Source: Escallonia rubra (taxonomy: Eukaryota; Streptophyta; Magnoliopsida; Escalloniales; Escalloniaceae). From it: a DNA stretch of 64,000 bases. Position numbers and translations under genes: made by a program. The DNA lies in contig JAVXUO010003001.1 in assembly GCA_033065855.1 (NCBI GenBank), positions 620,001-684,000 of the forward strand, given 5' to 3'. Under the pieces are notes generated by a model. That model worked only from the letters and a program-made list of their open reading frames with translations. It did no database searches and was not told the DNA's origin. Each line of letters opens with the position of its first letter. Positions within the stretch are counted from its first letter, which is position 1. This document shows, piece after piece, positions 38,401 through 49,517 of this stretch.

Positions 38401-39555
38401 CATACAAACAAAGTAACAGGATGCATAATAATGTAAAAATCTAAGGAAAAAAAACTCATCAAATACTGTGTACAATATTAAGTTAATGTCACCTTAGCAT
38501 CCTCAATAGTTGCAAAAGTTACGTATCCAAAGCCACGAGATCGACCAGAGGAGCGCTCCTAAAATCACAAACATTTAGATAATGCAACTAATTCCATTGT
38601 GCAATCATTAAACAGCACTTCATAGGATTAATGACAAAAAGAAAAGGTTAAGCCGTAAGCTTAAATCAGACAACCAGAAATGTCAACTCAACTCAAACCT
38701 CAACCTCAAGTGAAACCAATAAGGTGAGACCCTACGTGATCACACAACACCTATAAATGTCCCCTTTTACCAGATGAATGTACATAAGAGAATATATAAC
38801 GAACAAACGAGAATTCTATGTGGCATTGCACGTTATTTGTTGTTAACTTTACTTCCCTCTCTCTTCTCGCACAGGCAAGTACGGTAAATAGAACTTTGAG
38901 CTATTGTATGTTTCCATGCATGCCTAGACATCTGTGTGAAGCATGCATGAATATCAAGAAAGCAACAATTTATACAATCAAGAACTTCTATAGCAGTAAA
39001 AGCAAAACAGAGAAAAGAAAAACAACATCACATATAGCACCTCATATCATTTTGCGACTCGGAAAAGGAAACACAATCGGTCAGTAACAGCTTCACCTTG
39101 AGTAGACATTCCAAAAAAAGAAGGCAATATGTTCTATACTTTTATCAACCAATAACAACCCTCTACAATCTTGATTTTCAATGGTATCATAGGCGCACAA
39201 ACAGAAAAATCCAAGATAAAAAACTTCAATGAGAAAATCGAACTTTACCATATTAGATATTGCTTTTTCTTCACCTGTTCAAAGCATGTTTCTTGAAGCA
39301 AATGTTTCAAAAAAGATAAAGGAAAAAGGCTAAAGAAAGAGGAGCAAACCTTCATGACGATGCAGTCCTCCAATTCCCCAAACTTGCACATGTAATCCCT
39401 CAGCCCTTCTGTATCAATGTCCCATGGAATCCCCAAAACCTAAAAAAACATAGACACCCGCACACACATCACAGGCCACTAGATACGTGTAACAGACCAA
39501 AGTAATAAACCAAGAATGTCAAAGGACAAGTTACCACAAGCTTTCTGTCCGACAT
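32404..39555 (-). CDS. RNA-binding protein with three RRM domains (13 exons, 372 aa)
   Basis: A hnRNP-like protein expected to bind single-stranded RNA, of the type encoded by Arabidopsis At4g36960. Exons on minus: 39555-39535, 39439-39350, 38558-38493, 38315-38250, 38079-37994, 37865-37820, 37719-37665, 34886-34810, 34615-34480, 34396-34269, 34187-34083, 33262-33122 and 32505-32404. Phases agree over 1119 coding bases. RRM1 (residues 5-80) has LVVLGI and RGFGYVTF. RRM2 (about 92-168) has IFVARI and RGIGFITF. RRM3 (about 225-295) has IFVGRL and RGFGFVTF. A Tyr/Gly/Ala-rich linker separates RRM2 and RRM3, and the tail is Gly/Met-rich. Intron 7 (34887-37664) uses a GC donor (GCTG|GCAAGT); all others are GT-AG. 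Upstream, a CT-rich leader near 39895-39925 replaces any clear TATA box. Confidence 0.95.
35211..35587. repeat. 190-bp tandem duplication in RRM gene intron 7, almost perfect
   Basis: Copies at 35211-35400 and 35401-35587 appear identical for about 183 bases. A degraded third copy follows to about 35660, and a degraded partial unit precedes (near 35161-35205). Each copy keeps an open frame on plus, but it has no known domain and lies in an intron. Near-identity implies a very recent duplication or an assembly effect. Confidence 0.9.
36388..36484. repeat. TA/TATG microsatellite in RRM gene intron 7
   Basis: An interrupted (TA)n, (CA)n and (TATG)n tract. The Tyr/Ile/His-rich frame through it is a by-product of the repeat. 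Confidence 0.85.
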
Positions 39556-40763
39556 GATGGACGGCTCGCGAAACAGGAAGGTAGGGTTCGATAATCGGAA
39601 CGGACCACACTCGAATTCACTCTCCTCCACGCTCTTTGCTCTCGCGCGATCTCACTTCTCTCCTCACTCACTCGACGAAAACCCCTGCAAGCAAGCAATA
39701 CACACACCTCTTTCTCACACAAAACAATCATCGTCGCCATCAAATACGAAATCAAACTCACCATTTTCCCCCAAAACTTTTCTTGTTCTGACAGAAAGGA
39801 AATTGCCTAGCAAAGGTTAGAGAAAAACGAACGATTACTGAGAAATTATTACACACGCTCACTGACCTTCGATCGATTCGGATTTTCAAAACCTAGATCT
39901 CTCTCTCTTTCTCTCTCCGCCGCTCAGCTCCCCTATTACGTTTCGGGTCAAAATACGGTGTGGTATGGATGTGGCTAATAGTACCGTGATTATTTCGATC
40001 CAAGGACCAAACTGTCCTCGGGAACGTGGTACTATTACGATCCCCAACTTTGGGGTTTTCTCCTTTTTATAGGTCATGTAACCCCCATACTTTATACGTC
40101 GTTACGTATTATACGAGGATTGATCCACTTATATTAAAGTAAAATATGTAATTAAAATTTCGAATGGTACTTAAGGATCGCATCAAATGACAAGTTATGC
40201 GGTCCTGAATTAGTGATTGAAGTTATAAACGACTAGTAAAAAGCAGACATTACGAGGAAAATCCACTTTACTCGCGATGAGAGTTTGTTGAACTTTTCTT
40301 GTCAAGTAGACATTTGTGAATGAAATCAACGTTTGTCTTTATCTATGACATTCCTTGTTTCTTGAGAGTATACAGACAAGTTTATACCTTAACAACAGAG
40401 AACACCAATTGCTTGCTTGGCTCAAAAAAAGACTCAAAGAGGAGATTTATCATATACCAATTTTAAAAAGTTTCTTAAGGCAAAACCAAGCAAGGCCGCA
40501 AAGATCCTATCCACGTTGTGCTCAAGACTCTCGTGCGCGAATAAGTCACCACAAAAAGCAATCTTAAGCAAGAAATAAGTTTCTAATAGCAAAATTTACG
40601 GTATGTACAAACCTTAAGCAACTAATAGAAAGGCATGCACCCTGTCAGAATCATAATGGCAGTACATTAATATTCATGTCAAAATGGATAGAGCGGCATG
40701 ATTTTTTAGGAATAACGGGAGAAAGGGCACCATACTTGTTCTTACTTTTTTTTACACCACCCC
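39556..40763. other. RRM gene upstream region
   Basis: Holds the probable 5' leader (39556 to about 39930) with a CT-rich patch on plus and a possible leader intron. Beyond 40100 it is AT-rich with no recognisable gene. Confidence 0.45.
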
Positions 40764-41140
40764 TATATTAGGCCGATGTGGTTTGGTTTGAATATTGGAA
40801 TGCGGTTTAATCAACCAATACATGAACCCTTTGAATGGCTTACTGTTTGGATCTCCAAAGGCAATGCTATTGCCAATAAAGGCAATTTCGTCCTTGTCAT
40901 TCTTAGTGTATTTGGTCATAGACAAATGAAATCATTCGTAGTGATGCTCAATTCAATTCTCTCTCTATTATTACAAAGTATTCCAAAGTCCATTTGGATA
41001 GCTTTAATACAACCAACAACTAACCATCTCTCTTCATCAATCGGTGAACATTTTGCCAGTTTTAAACTACAAGGCTTGTTTCCAATCAATAAAGTATACA
41101 TTATAGTGCAATTTATGTCATTGCTATGGCAATCCAGAGT
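40764..41140 (+). mobile_element. Degenerate LINE reverse-transcriptase 3' region fragment
   Basis: One frame reads IRPMWFGLNIG, followed by PFEWLTVWI and KGNFVLVIL. After a frameshift the neighbouring frame continues IW and then TNEIIRSDAQFNSLSIITK. This order (W-x-G, then ILW-IW-x-RN-x-IF, then a linker) is the segment between reverse transcriptase and RNase H in plant L1-type LINEs. An in-frame stop and a frameshift mark it as dead. Boundaries are uncertain and no target-site duplication was found. Confidence 0.5.
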
Positions 41141-41340
41141 TATTTTTCAATGTTTAATGCAAGTTTAACATCATCTTGTACATCTATCATAAGGCCTATG
41201 GGAGTATGAATGGGCTCAACTGCTCACACCCAACATTTGGATAATGATAATGTTGTTAGTTTTAATTTGTAAGAAGAACATCCATACATAATCCTAAACA
41301 CCCAAAAAGGCAGAGACCCAAAAAAGACAGAGTATCCCGT

Positions 41341-41529
41341 CGTCCGCTGCATTATGTAGCGGACGGTCAGGTTATGTTCTCATGGACGAGGGGCAATCTA
41401 GTAAAAAAAATCGTCCGCCACATAATGTAGCGGACGACGATAAAGTTTAAATAAGTTAGATTTGATCCGTCCATTCGCGATAGATGGACGACCAGATGAC
41501 GCTGGAAACTTAACTTAAGTTGTCAGCGT
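41341..41529. repeat. Run of four consecutive hairpins
   Basis: 41341-41365 pairs CGTCCGCT with AGCGGACG around GCATTATGT. 41412-41436 pairs CGTCCGC with GCGGACG (one mismatch next to the loop) around an ACATAATGT core. 41468-41490 pairs CGTCCAT with ATGGACG. 41499-41529 pairs ACGCTG with CAGCGT, with an inner AACTTA/TAAGTT-type stem. The first three share the CGTCC/GGACG stem foot. I do not know the family; they may be the interior of an old foldback element. Confidence 0.7.
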
Positions 41530-41759
41530 GAACAACGAATCAACTCCCATTATATAAATATAATTTTAGTTTTCATTAAATTTGATTTTCCTTTTTTGGT
41601 GAAACGAGTGCATATTATCTTAGGTTCTCATTGGATGGTTTTCCTCGTCTTCTTGTCTTGATAGTTTCTTGAACTTTTTGTACTATTAGAAGAACCATAA
41701 AATCAGACTGTGCATAAAAAAAACCTGGTCTTCTACTGTGATAACTAAACAAAATTTTC

Positions 41760-42265
41760 AGTTTAAATTCACGCCATATTTAAGCGTTTTTTCTTTTTCT
41801 CATTTTTGATGCATATTTAACCATATTTTTTGTTTTTTTCTGTTTTTCAGCTTTTTGTTTTTTCACTGATTTTTCACATATTTCAGTTTCTTTCTTTTGT
41901 TTTTACTTTTAAGTTTTTAAATTGGTCAATTATTTGCTAACCCAAAAATCAAGGGAAAAAAATTAAGGTTGTATCATAGTTCTCATTACCCCAATGTCTA
42001 GTATACATCATTATCCAATATTTGTTTCATTTCAATCAAATTAAAAAGGGAGTAATAAAGAAATTTCTTTGTTTATCTCATCACGCTTTTTATTTCCCAA
42101 CGTTTAAAATAGATTCATTTCTCAAAGTTTATTTAATTTCAGCTAGATTTAAAAGGGAGGATATGAGTGTTATTGGCGTAATTAACCGATGATATAATTG
42201 TTCAAAAATAATTTATGATATTTGTACTTTTATAGGTACTATAGATATAAATTCTTTAGTATAAA
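41760..42265 (+). repeat. Dispersed repeat, copy A (partner at 57060-57565)
   Basis: The two copies share, in the same order and orientation, TTTTCAGTT(T/C)AAATT, GCATATTTAACC, TTTCAGTTTCTTT, ATTTGCTAA, CATTTCAATCAAATTAAAAAG-type blocks, GATTCATT and a GCAATTAAC-like segment. The last shared block is ACTTTTATAGGTA(C/T)TAT. Similarity is about 75% by eye over 500 bases. There is no coding potential. The element type is unknown. Confidence 0.6.
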
Positions 42266-42770
42266 ACTATGAAGCAATTTTTTGCTTAACTAAGAAGGTC
42301 TCAGTATATAATGCACTCTATCTATCTGTACGACTCTGAAGTATAACTAAAGTTCCGTTTCTATTCAAGCCTTGGCACTGAAAAATCGTTTTAAAATAGT
42401 ACAGTATATGTTAACTGTTTAATATTGCTGGAATGTAAGCTAAATCAATCAACTTCCAAGTCACAAGTGGCGTACGAAAAAAGGGGAAAAAATAAAAAGA
42501 AAGAAAGAGGTGGACTTCGGTACTTAGCAACAGACCATATGACTATCTATGGGCCCTCGAGCCTGCCTAATCCAACCCCAAAATCTTGTAATCTGAGTTA
42601 TATCAAAATAACAACCCCACCACAGGGGGTGAATACCGAATAAATTAAGTATACACCGATGTTAAATTTGGTTTTACATGAGATTATTTTGGCATTGATG
42701 GTCAAACCGCTAACCGTTGAAATTTGGTATATGTAGAGACTATTTTCACATTGTCATATACTATATACCC

Positions 42771-43171
42771 GTTTGTAATGCACTGGAAGCAGAATTTCAA
42801 GGAATCATCAATTAACTGCAAATGATCAAGAATATGGGGCTGACAAACGCTACAGTGGAAACAGATTCTCAAGCTGCCAAAGACTTAATTCTGACAAACA
42901 ACAATCGATTCCATCCGTTAAGCAACTTGATCAAGGATTGTAACTATCTAATTAGAGCTACAAAATCTAGTTTAATGCATGTTCTTAGAGAGGGTAACAA
43001 ATGCGCAGACAAATTGGCCAATGTTGGCATGCAACAAAAGGATTATTTTGTGTACCTCATGCAACCACCGAAAAGTGATTATCCTTTTGTTAGCAGATGA
43101 TGTAACAGGTGTTACCCATATTAGGATGTAAACCTTATTAAGTTTTATTTAATTCTGTTGCACAAAAAAAA
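42771..43171 (+). mobile_element. 5'-truncated LINE insertion carrying a dead RNase H domain, 13-bp target-site duplication
   Basis: Identical 13-mers ATACTATATACCC flank the insert at 42758-42770 and 43172-43184. The frame from 42783 begins LEAEFQGII, hits a stop at 42813-42815, and continues from 42822 as MIKNMGLTNATVETDSQAA. It ends at a stop near 43098. The ETDSQAA motif and the H-x-x-REGNKCADKLA motif are typical of the plant RNase H (RVT_3-type) domain at the C-terminus of LINE polyproteins. A short 3' tail and poly(A) follow. The truncation and in-frame stop mean it cannot encode an active enzyme. Confidence 0.85.
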
Positions 43172-43184
43172 ATACTATATACCC

Positions 43185-46100
43185 TCTTATGTTTATCGCT
43201 AAAAGGTTAACACTTGTCACAAAAATATATTTTTAACAACAATAAGATAACCATATAATGGGGGTGAAAATAACACTTCCATCTGATATAATCATTTCGA
43301 AATTCTTGTTCTTATTATAAGTTGCGAGTACGTGCAGTATACATCGAGCAAGCTAATAAACTTTGGGCGTGATCTCATAATCTATAATCCACAGTGAATA
43401 TACGAACTAAAGAGTATGAGCCCGTTGAACAGGCTGGCAGTGGCTGGAGCCTTTCATGAGCCCGTAAGCTTCCCATCTCACGGGCCCTCTTAATGGGGAA
43501 AAAAAAAAAAAAACAGTCCATAACCAGCCCAGAGTCAAACTAAACAACGTGTTTTGCGCTTGCCCAACCTATGCTCGTTAGTTTTGTTATTTCGTTGTCA
43601 ATGTCCCAACTAAGTATGCAGGCATTAAATCCATGAGTGTAATTAACGATTATCCTTTTTTACTAGGGGTGTCAACGTAGGTGAGTGAGTTGGGTTTGAC
43701 CGTAAGTGAAAACCGATTGCATATAAACGGATAATCGACCAGTTTTTTCTATTTATTCTAAGTTAATTGGATCATTCCGTAAATGAATTTGTTTCATTTA
43801 TTAACCTAGTTGTGACTCATTATTAATTTTGGTACATACTTACAATTTTTCAATCAGATTCAGACGCCACTTACGCCCCATTTACCGCTAGCCACCGCAT
43901 CAAATTGCTGCCACACCTATAACCACCACTTAAATGCTACGATTACCACCATACTAACAGCTACAACACGCACCACCATACCACAACAACCACCTCAAGT
44001 AAAACCATCAATCTCATCACCATATGAACAACCACCACTTGCGCCACAGCTCGACCGCCACCATACCGAGAACCACCCCAACCACAACTATAACCACAAC
44101 CACCCGATCTTAGCGAATACAACAACAATCGACAACATGATGTGGTAATAGTGAGGGCAGGTGGTTACGAGCGGCAAAGGCAGGTCCAATCTTTGTCAAT
44201 GGTAGATCCAATCTTCAGCGTAGCCGTAACAGCGACATGACGAATGGGCGATGACGACCTAGTTTTATTTGGTGACTTATGAGAGAGAAGAGGCTGCTTG
44301 GAGTAATTTTAGGTGGTGGCGATTTTGACCAAAAAAAAAGGGTCAACTTATGTATATGGTTGAATGAGCATCCAGTATTGGGTTCTAAAATAAGTGACCC
44401 ATGAAGATGCAATCGTTACATGGATGGTTTTAACGAGCCGTTAAATGGGAGGATTTGAACGGATAAATGACTCTGAATCTTCATTGCGACCACTAACTTT
44501 TACTATTAAATTTTAAAAAGTTCATCAATTGTTCCCCACGTCTCTCACATTATGCTAACCAAAGTAAAAAAGAAAAAAAAAGAAAAAAGAGAAAAGAAGG
44601 GTGAGGTTGAATTTACACCCTTTACTAATACTCGTTTGTCGGTAAGAGGGATTAAAAAGTATCGCTTATATCTCCTGTAACTATAAAATGAAGTGAATTT
44701 AATCCCACAAAAAAGAAAAAGCCACACAAAAAGCTATTACAACAAATCACTCAATATTCGATCCGAGAAACTGTCTTGCTATAGGTAGACCGAAGATACT
44801 ATAGATTCAATGACTACAATGGGCGGGCCTTTGCTTAGACCAGGTTGGATTGAAAATGCGTTTGCTTAACTTGCTCGTTTTGTTATGAAATTGTCTAAAT
44901 TCACACATTTATATCTTTTTATTTACACCCCCTAAAGTCGCCAACATTTTTTAGATACTAATTAGAGTATAAAACAACATATGAAAGTTTGAATATAGCA
45001 ATCCCATCGTGTAAGCCAAGCAGGTTGACGACCGAGTAACTTCGATGAACATCCTCTTTACAAATACTATATCATGTTTCCTCTTACTGTCGCACTTTTA
45101 AATGCTTATGCAACAGCTTGGTGTTGAATTTGTTATCCATTTTCAGTAGATAGATTCCAAAAGCAATAGCTAGGGCGACAAACCATTTATTAGCATGATA
45201 TCACATTATCAACACATAGATCTTGTTTGTAGGTAGTACTTGACTTTTAGTTGTTGGACCATGGTCAGCCATTCAGCCTTTTTCAAAGTGGATTTGGATT
45301 TAACCATTTGTTTCCAAATAATGCAACAAGATAACGACTGATTCCCATGGTGTGAAGTGTCTATGAATATCACAAACCAGGTCGCAAAATTATGTCATTA
45401 CTCATGTTTTACATTAAAAAGAAAAAAAAGAGAAAAATGGAAATATGCAAGGTCATCATATGATCGCGAGTTTTTGTGCATGTTGTCCTATCGTAACCTC
45501 AAAGTCTTATGATCTCAAAATGCAAAAATAGTACTCTCTACGAGAATTACGAAGAGTCTTGTGCACTTGAACCGCTCATCTATCGTCAAGGAGAGACAGA
45601 TAAATAGATGAGTTTGGCGGGCAGAAAGATATGTGTGAGAGGAAGATACAGTGAACTTGCGGGGGTGATGACTGTCCTGAATTCTCATGCAAAGGCGTGA
45701 GGCAGGGCGCAACCACTTTAGTAATCAAAGCCTCGGTGTGGGGATGTTGGGGCTTTTTTGATATGTCTCACATGAATCTTTTATTTCCTTCCTGGCTAGA
45801 TCTAGTTTGACCTGCTTGTGTTCATGCATGTTCGCTATTTTTTCTTATCTTCCGCTGCACTTGTTTGATTGGAATGGATAACACTGGCTTGGCTTCTAGT
45901 GAGGTGATCCTTGAGACATGAACACTCCTATCACTCGATCCTTCCATGGGAGGCAACCTACCATGCACACCTCTCTTCCTACCGCTCTGACTCTCTCTCT
46001 AGATCTCTCAACAGTCGACATAGTCACCTACTATTTTAAAGTGGACGGCCACTACTTCACTAAAGTTGCCACATTTAGTATGAGACTGAATTCAATATTA

Positions 46101-46246
46101 TCCGCTACTAAATGTGGTGAATGGTCTGATCCAGAGTTTAAAGAACTTGATTAATTAGCTTTATCCATTTTGTTGAGCTGTATCTCCCATGCATATAACA
46201 ACTCAGATTAAGTGTAAGATTTCTCATGTGTTTGTGGATATGAAGT
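43185..46246. other. Intergenic with low-complexity and possible element ends
   Basis: No gene. A CTAGGGGTGTCAA sequence at about 43665 resembles one end of hAT-type elements, and a CCACCA-rich tract follows at 43900-44110. No matching opposite end was found. The A/G-rich stretch 44555-44600 is simple sequence. The frame 45918-46154 has no recognisable motif. Confidence 0.4.
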
Positions 46247-46590
46247 CAGCCGGATATGAAGGGCTGATAAGACAACGTACTGCTTCAATTTCCCATTACA
46301 TTTTATTAGAAAAGCCGTTTTTATTGACAGAACATGTGAATTCTGTTTGATTCGAAATTTGTCCGGTGACAGGTGCTCTAGAATTCAAACACGTTCGAAC
46401 ACATATTTGATTTTCCACTCACATCAATTCAAAGTCAAATGGATATCAAGGGTTTATTCGACAATACAGTGCTTCAATTTTCCATCACACTAGATAGGAA
46501 AGACGTCGGTAACGACGGGGCACAAAGTGAATTGTAGTTTACTACTCTGTGTAACTTTCCATGAGGTAGATGCTCTCCTGGACTTTAAGA
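46247..46590. repeat. Diverged direct repeat of about 150-190 bp
   Basis: Segments starting near 46252 and 46440 share GATAT(G/C)AAGGG, CAGTGCTTCAATTT-type, CCAT(T/C)ACA and GGTAGATGCTCT/GGTGCTCTAGA-type blocks in order. Similarity is only about 65-70%, so this is an old duplication. Confidence 0.4.
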
Positions 46591-47033
46591 ACAGGCATTC
46601 AGACTCACTTTTGTTTGCAAAGACAGGAATGGAGAGATAGTATGGTAAAACCGGGAGAAGGAAGCGGTAGCAAAAATATCTTAAGTCGCGATCAGACAAG
46701 TTTGTTTTGATTGCTTAATGTATCAAATGAATCACTATTGCAAAAAGTTGAAACTTGGGACACCTCTATCTTTGATGTAGCTTACCAAAGTCCAAACAAG
46801 CTTCCTCGGCTGTAATGTGCTCATATCCAAAGGAAAACTATGACAAGTTAACACATTATAATCTTTTGTTCTTTATAACTTTTTGAAGCAGTGCCAGTGA
46901 CATGAACCACATGTAAAAACCATGAAAAATGAATACCACTTTTTAGCGTCAATCCTATTTGTCAATTCATCCAACTAACTGTGAATAGAAGGTAAAAACT
47001 TTGTTGATCCACAAAATTCATACAATTTTGGGA

Positions 47034-47148
47034 GTTAGAAACAAAGTTTCCAATCCTAAGCATAGTGACTAGACATCGCATCTTCTTTGGCAGTTAGAAA
47101 CAAAGTTTCCAATCCTAAGCATAGTGACTAGACATCACATCTTCTTAA
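47034..47148. repeat. 59-bp tandem duplication 3' of the HEC gene
   Basis: Copies at 47034-47092 and 47093-47148 begin GTTAGAAACAAAGTTTCC and differ by a single base where both are aligned. It lies about 175-290 bases downstream of the HEC stop codon, possibly within the 3' untranslated or terminator region. Confidence 0.85.
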
Positions 47149-47322
47149 TTTGGCTGCAACCTCTGTTTTACAGGCTAAAAAGAGTCCCTAAATACTTTTA
47201 GTGACACCTTGATTCTAAGTCTAGTGTCACAAAAATATGTCAAGACTCGAATGTATGAAACATTTTGCAGCAGCCAAACTTTTCCCCCACACAAACAGTA
47301 GTTTTGTCACCTAACCATATGA

Positions 47323-47976
47323 TCAATAGAGCCCACTAGAGCCCACCAATTGAGTAGCAGGCTGGCAAGCTTTCATCAACGATGAATAGTAATTCAGCAT
47401 ACTCGTCTCTGCTGAACCTCCCATTGGGCTACTGTTCACTGCTGCAGCTGCTGCTCCTTCCAATGACTGCACTTGCTTCTTCAAGAACTTCACGTAATGA
47501 ACTGCCTCATCCAGCATGGAAGCCGTGTCCATTTTCGTCCCTCCTGGTACAAGTCTCTGCAGAATCCTAATCTTCTCGCTTATCCTTTCCCTCCTATGCC
47601 TCGCCGCCACGCTCTGCGGATCTTTCGATATCTTCACGTTCCTTCGCTTCGTCGGCTTCACTGTCTCCGGGTCTATCTGAACCGGCTGCATCGCCGCGAT
47701 CCGAAATATCATCTCTCTCATGGTTTCCATATCGCGCGATGAGCTTCTGAACTTTGATGCGGGGGTGCCCATGAATGATGAAAAGTTATTAGGTGGCGGG
47801 GTAGTTCCAATGCTGGTGGAACTTCCACCGGATACTTCCATCTCCGGCAGTTCGTAATACATGTCTTGGGTATAAGACGGGCCGGAGAACAGTGGGTGCT
47901 TGTCCATCTGCATCATCATTGACATTATCTCCATTTGATCAGCTTGTGATGATGATTTCATCAGGTCCACATCCAT
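47323..47976 (-). CDS. HEC1: HECATE-type bHLH transcription factor (217 aa, single exon)
   Basis: HEC proteins act in the nucleus in gynoecium, transmitting-tract and shoot-meristem regulation, usually as dimers with other bHLH proteins such as SPATULA. Residues 84-107 hold the conserved [20 protein letters not shown] stretch and its VKP continuation. The bHLH spans about 111-172, with basic region [20 protein letters not shown] and then [20 protein letters not shown]. The canonical H-E-R contact residues are replaced by Q and A at the first two positions, as in the HEC/IND group, so E-box contact is atypical. The C-terminus has a short Ala run. It is intronless, like its relatives. The start is the first ATG. 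HEC1 versus HEC2 cannot be decided from sequence alone; proximity to a RALF34 gene favours HEC1. Confidence 0.93.
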   Translation of the reverse strand: MDVDLMKSSSQADQMEIMSMMMQMDKHPLFSGPSYTQDMYYELPEMEVSGGSSTSIGTTPPPNNFSSFMGTPASKFRSSSRDMETMREMIFRIAAMQPVQIDPETVKPTKRRNVKISKDPQSVAARHRRERISEKIRILQRLVPGGTKMDTASMLDEAVHYVKFLKKQVQSLEGAAAAAVNSSPMGGSAETSMLNYYSSLMKACQPATQLVGSSGLY

Positions 47977-48001
47977 GTTTCTTCGATTTCAGTGTGCGTA
48001 A

Positions 48002-48034
<33 letters not shown>

Positions 48035-48150
48035 GCAGTGAGAAAGTTGTGACAGAGGAATGGGGAAGCAGAGGGGAAGAGGGGGCTTAAAGAATTAGGG
48101 TTTATCACCAAGGATAATAGTCAAGTATACGAATATGTCAGTCTGAAAGG

Positions 48151-48158
48151 TATATATA
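48151..48158 (-). promoter_or_regulatory. Probable TATA box of the HEC gene
   Basis: TATATATA lies about 175 bases upstream of the HEC ATG. Between them are a telo-box (AAACCCTAA on minus, 48095-48103) and a GT/GA dinucleotide run (48001-48033) that would fall in the 5' leader. Placement by spacing only. Confidence 0.5.
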
Positions 48159-48585
48159 ACAAGTTGTGACCATTATTTTATTGTTTCTGTTTTGTAACAT
48201 ATACATCACGTACGGTATTAATTATGTTAGATGCGTATACATTAAGATATACAAACTTTTATTGCTAGAAGAAATATTGTTTGATCGCATTCATGATACG
48301 TATTGATGAAGATCTGTCATCAAAGACTACCTCTAATAACCAAAGAAATGCAAATTGGAGATCAATTAATTTGGTCACAAAATGGTCCCTCTAAAAGTGG
48401 CATAATTTTGGTAACAATGAACCCGTAAAGTAATCTTAAAGATTTTGGTTTGGATCGCCCAGACAATACTTAACATTACAATTTGCACGTTAATCCCATG
48501 ATTTATTGTCATTCTCCCATGCATTACTAGTTTGTAACTTATAAGTTGAGGTATCTAGCTACACTAATTAATAACTTATATGTTG
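48159..48585. other. HEC upstream sequence, nothing assigned
   Basis: AT-rich sequence without frames or repeats that I can assign. It ends in the target-site copy AACTTATATGTTG of the neighbouring SINE. Confidence 0.4.
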
Positions 48586-48807
48586 AGTAATCCCAAGGGG
48601 TTGACCTGGTAGTCAAAGATGTATGCTCCCTACCTTGACTTCTTGGGTTCAAGCCTTGGGGCCAGCACTCAGAGGAACAAAATTCTTCTAAATATACCAG
48701 GCCGATGTGGGGGGTTCGCCCTTAAGATCGCCCGGGGAGGGGACTTAGTCTCGGTTGACGCTAAAGCTGGCCCGAGGATACCCCTTACCGTCCAACAAAA
48801 AAAAAAA
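48586..48807 (+). mobile_element. tRNA-derived SINE, 222 bp, with 13-bp target-site duplication
   Basis: AACTTATATGTTG occurs on both sides (48573-48585 and 48808-48820). The 5' part contains GGGGTTGACCTGGTAGTC, an A-box-like stretch, and TTGGGTTCAAGCCTTGG, a B-box, at tRNA-like spacing. The body is GC-rich and tRNA-unrelated. The 3' end is poly(A) after CCGTCCAAC. These are standard SINE hallmarks, and the duplication is intact, so the insertion is fairly young. Confidence 0.85.
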
Positions 48808-48820
48808 AACTTATATGTTG

Positions 48821-49514
48821 TTTCCTTGCTCATGATCAAACATCTCTTGTTATGAAACAGATGATCATGAGGGATTCCAGTTGAGTAAAGGTGCATGAAC
48901 TAAAGTCTTCAACCCTTTTCAGCTTTCTTTGCCATCAAAATTCACTTACTTTATTGCACAGAAAATTGTAGAGGAAAACCCCACAGTCACATGACATGTG
49001 TCAGAAGGACAACCACCCAAATTCAGAGGTGGGGTAAGCTACAGGAATCCCTTTACCTACAAGTATAATTCTACGTCCGGTTATCTCCACTACAATGCGG
49101 TCACAGTGCTGGCTTTCCTGGCACGCTTATCTAGGTGGATCAGGAAAGCTGGGAGGATTATGCTGGGCTGAGCTGAGCCTGAGCCTGAGCCTTAGCTACT
49201 GCTACGACTGAACCTCTCTGTACCGCGTGAATTTGCTTGCTTGGGTAACTAACTAACTACCATAGGCATCGAGTGTACATGTACGTCTAGAATGACTTTG
49301 AAGGAAAGGCCTCGTCCCGATACTTTGTTCGTAAGCTCCATAACCGAAGAGGGATCCTAGAATGGCATATGGCATGATACTTACTACTTAGGAAGGAAAC
49401 CAAGCGTGAAGACTTTTCTTGTGTCTCTTTTAAGAACAATATTATTATTATTATTTCACAAGTCTTCAATATAAGCGCAAACTTTTGATTAGGTCCCTCC
49501 GTCTAGTGTTCTTC
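48821..49514. other. Intergenic, nothing recognised
   Basis: No gene or clear repeat. A GAGCCT(GA) run at about 49173-49190 and an ATT microsatellite at about 49437-49455 are the only features. Confidence 0.4.
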
Positions 49515-49517
49515 TAA

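Noticed and set aside
45918..46154. 78-residue plus-strand frame
   Set aside because: No recognisable motif, low-complexity Ser/Thr/Leu content and no upstream signal; not supported as a gene.
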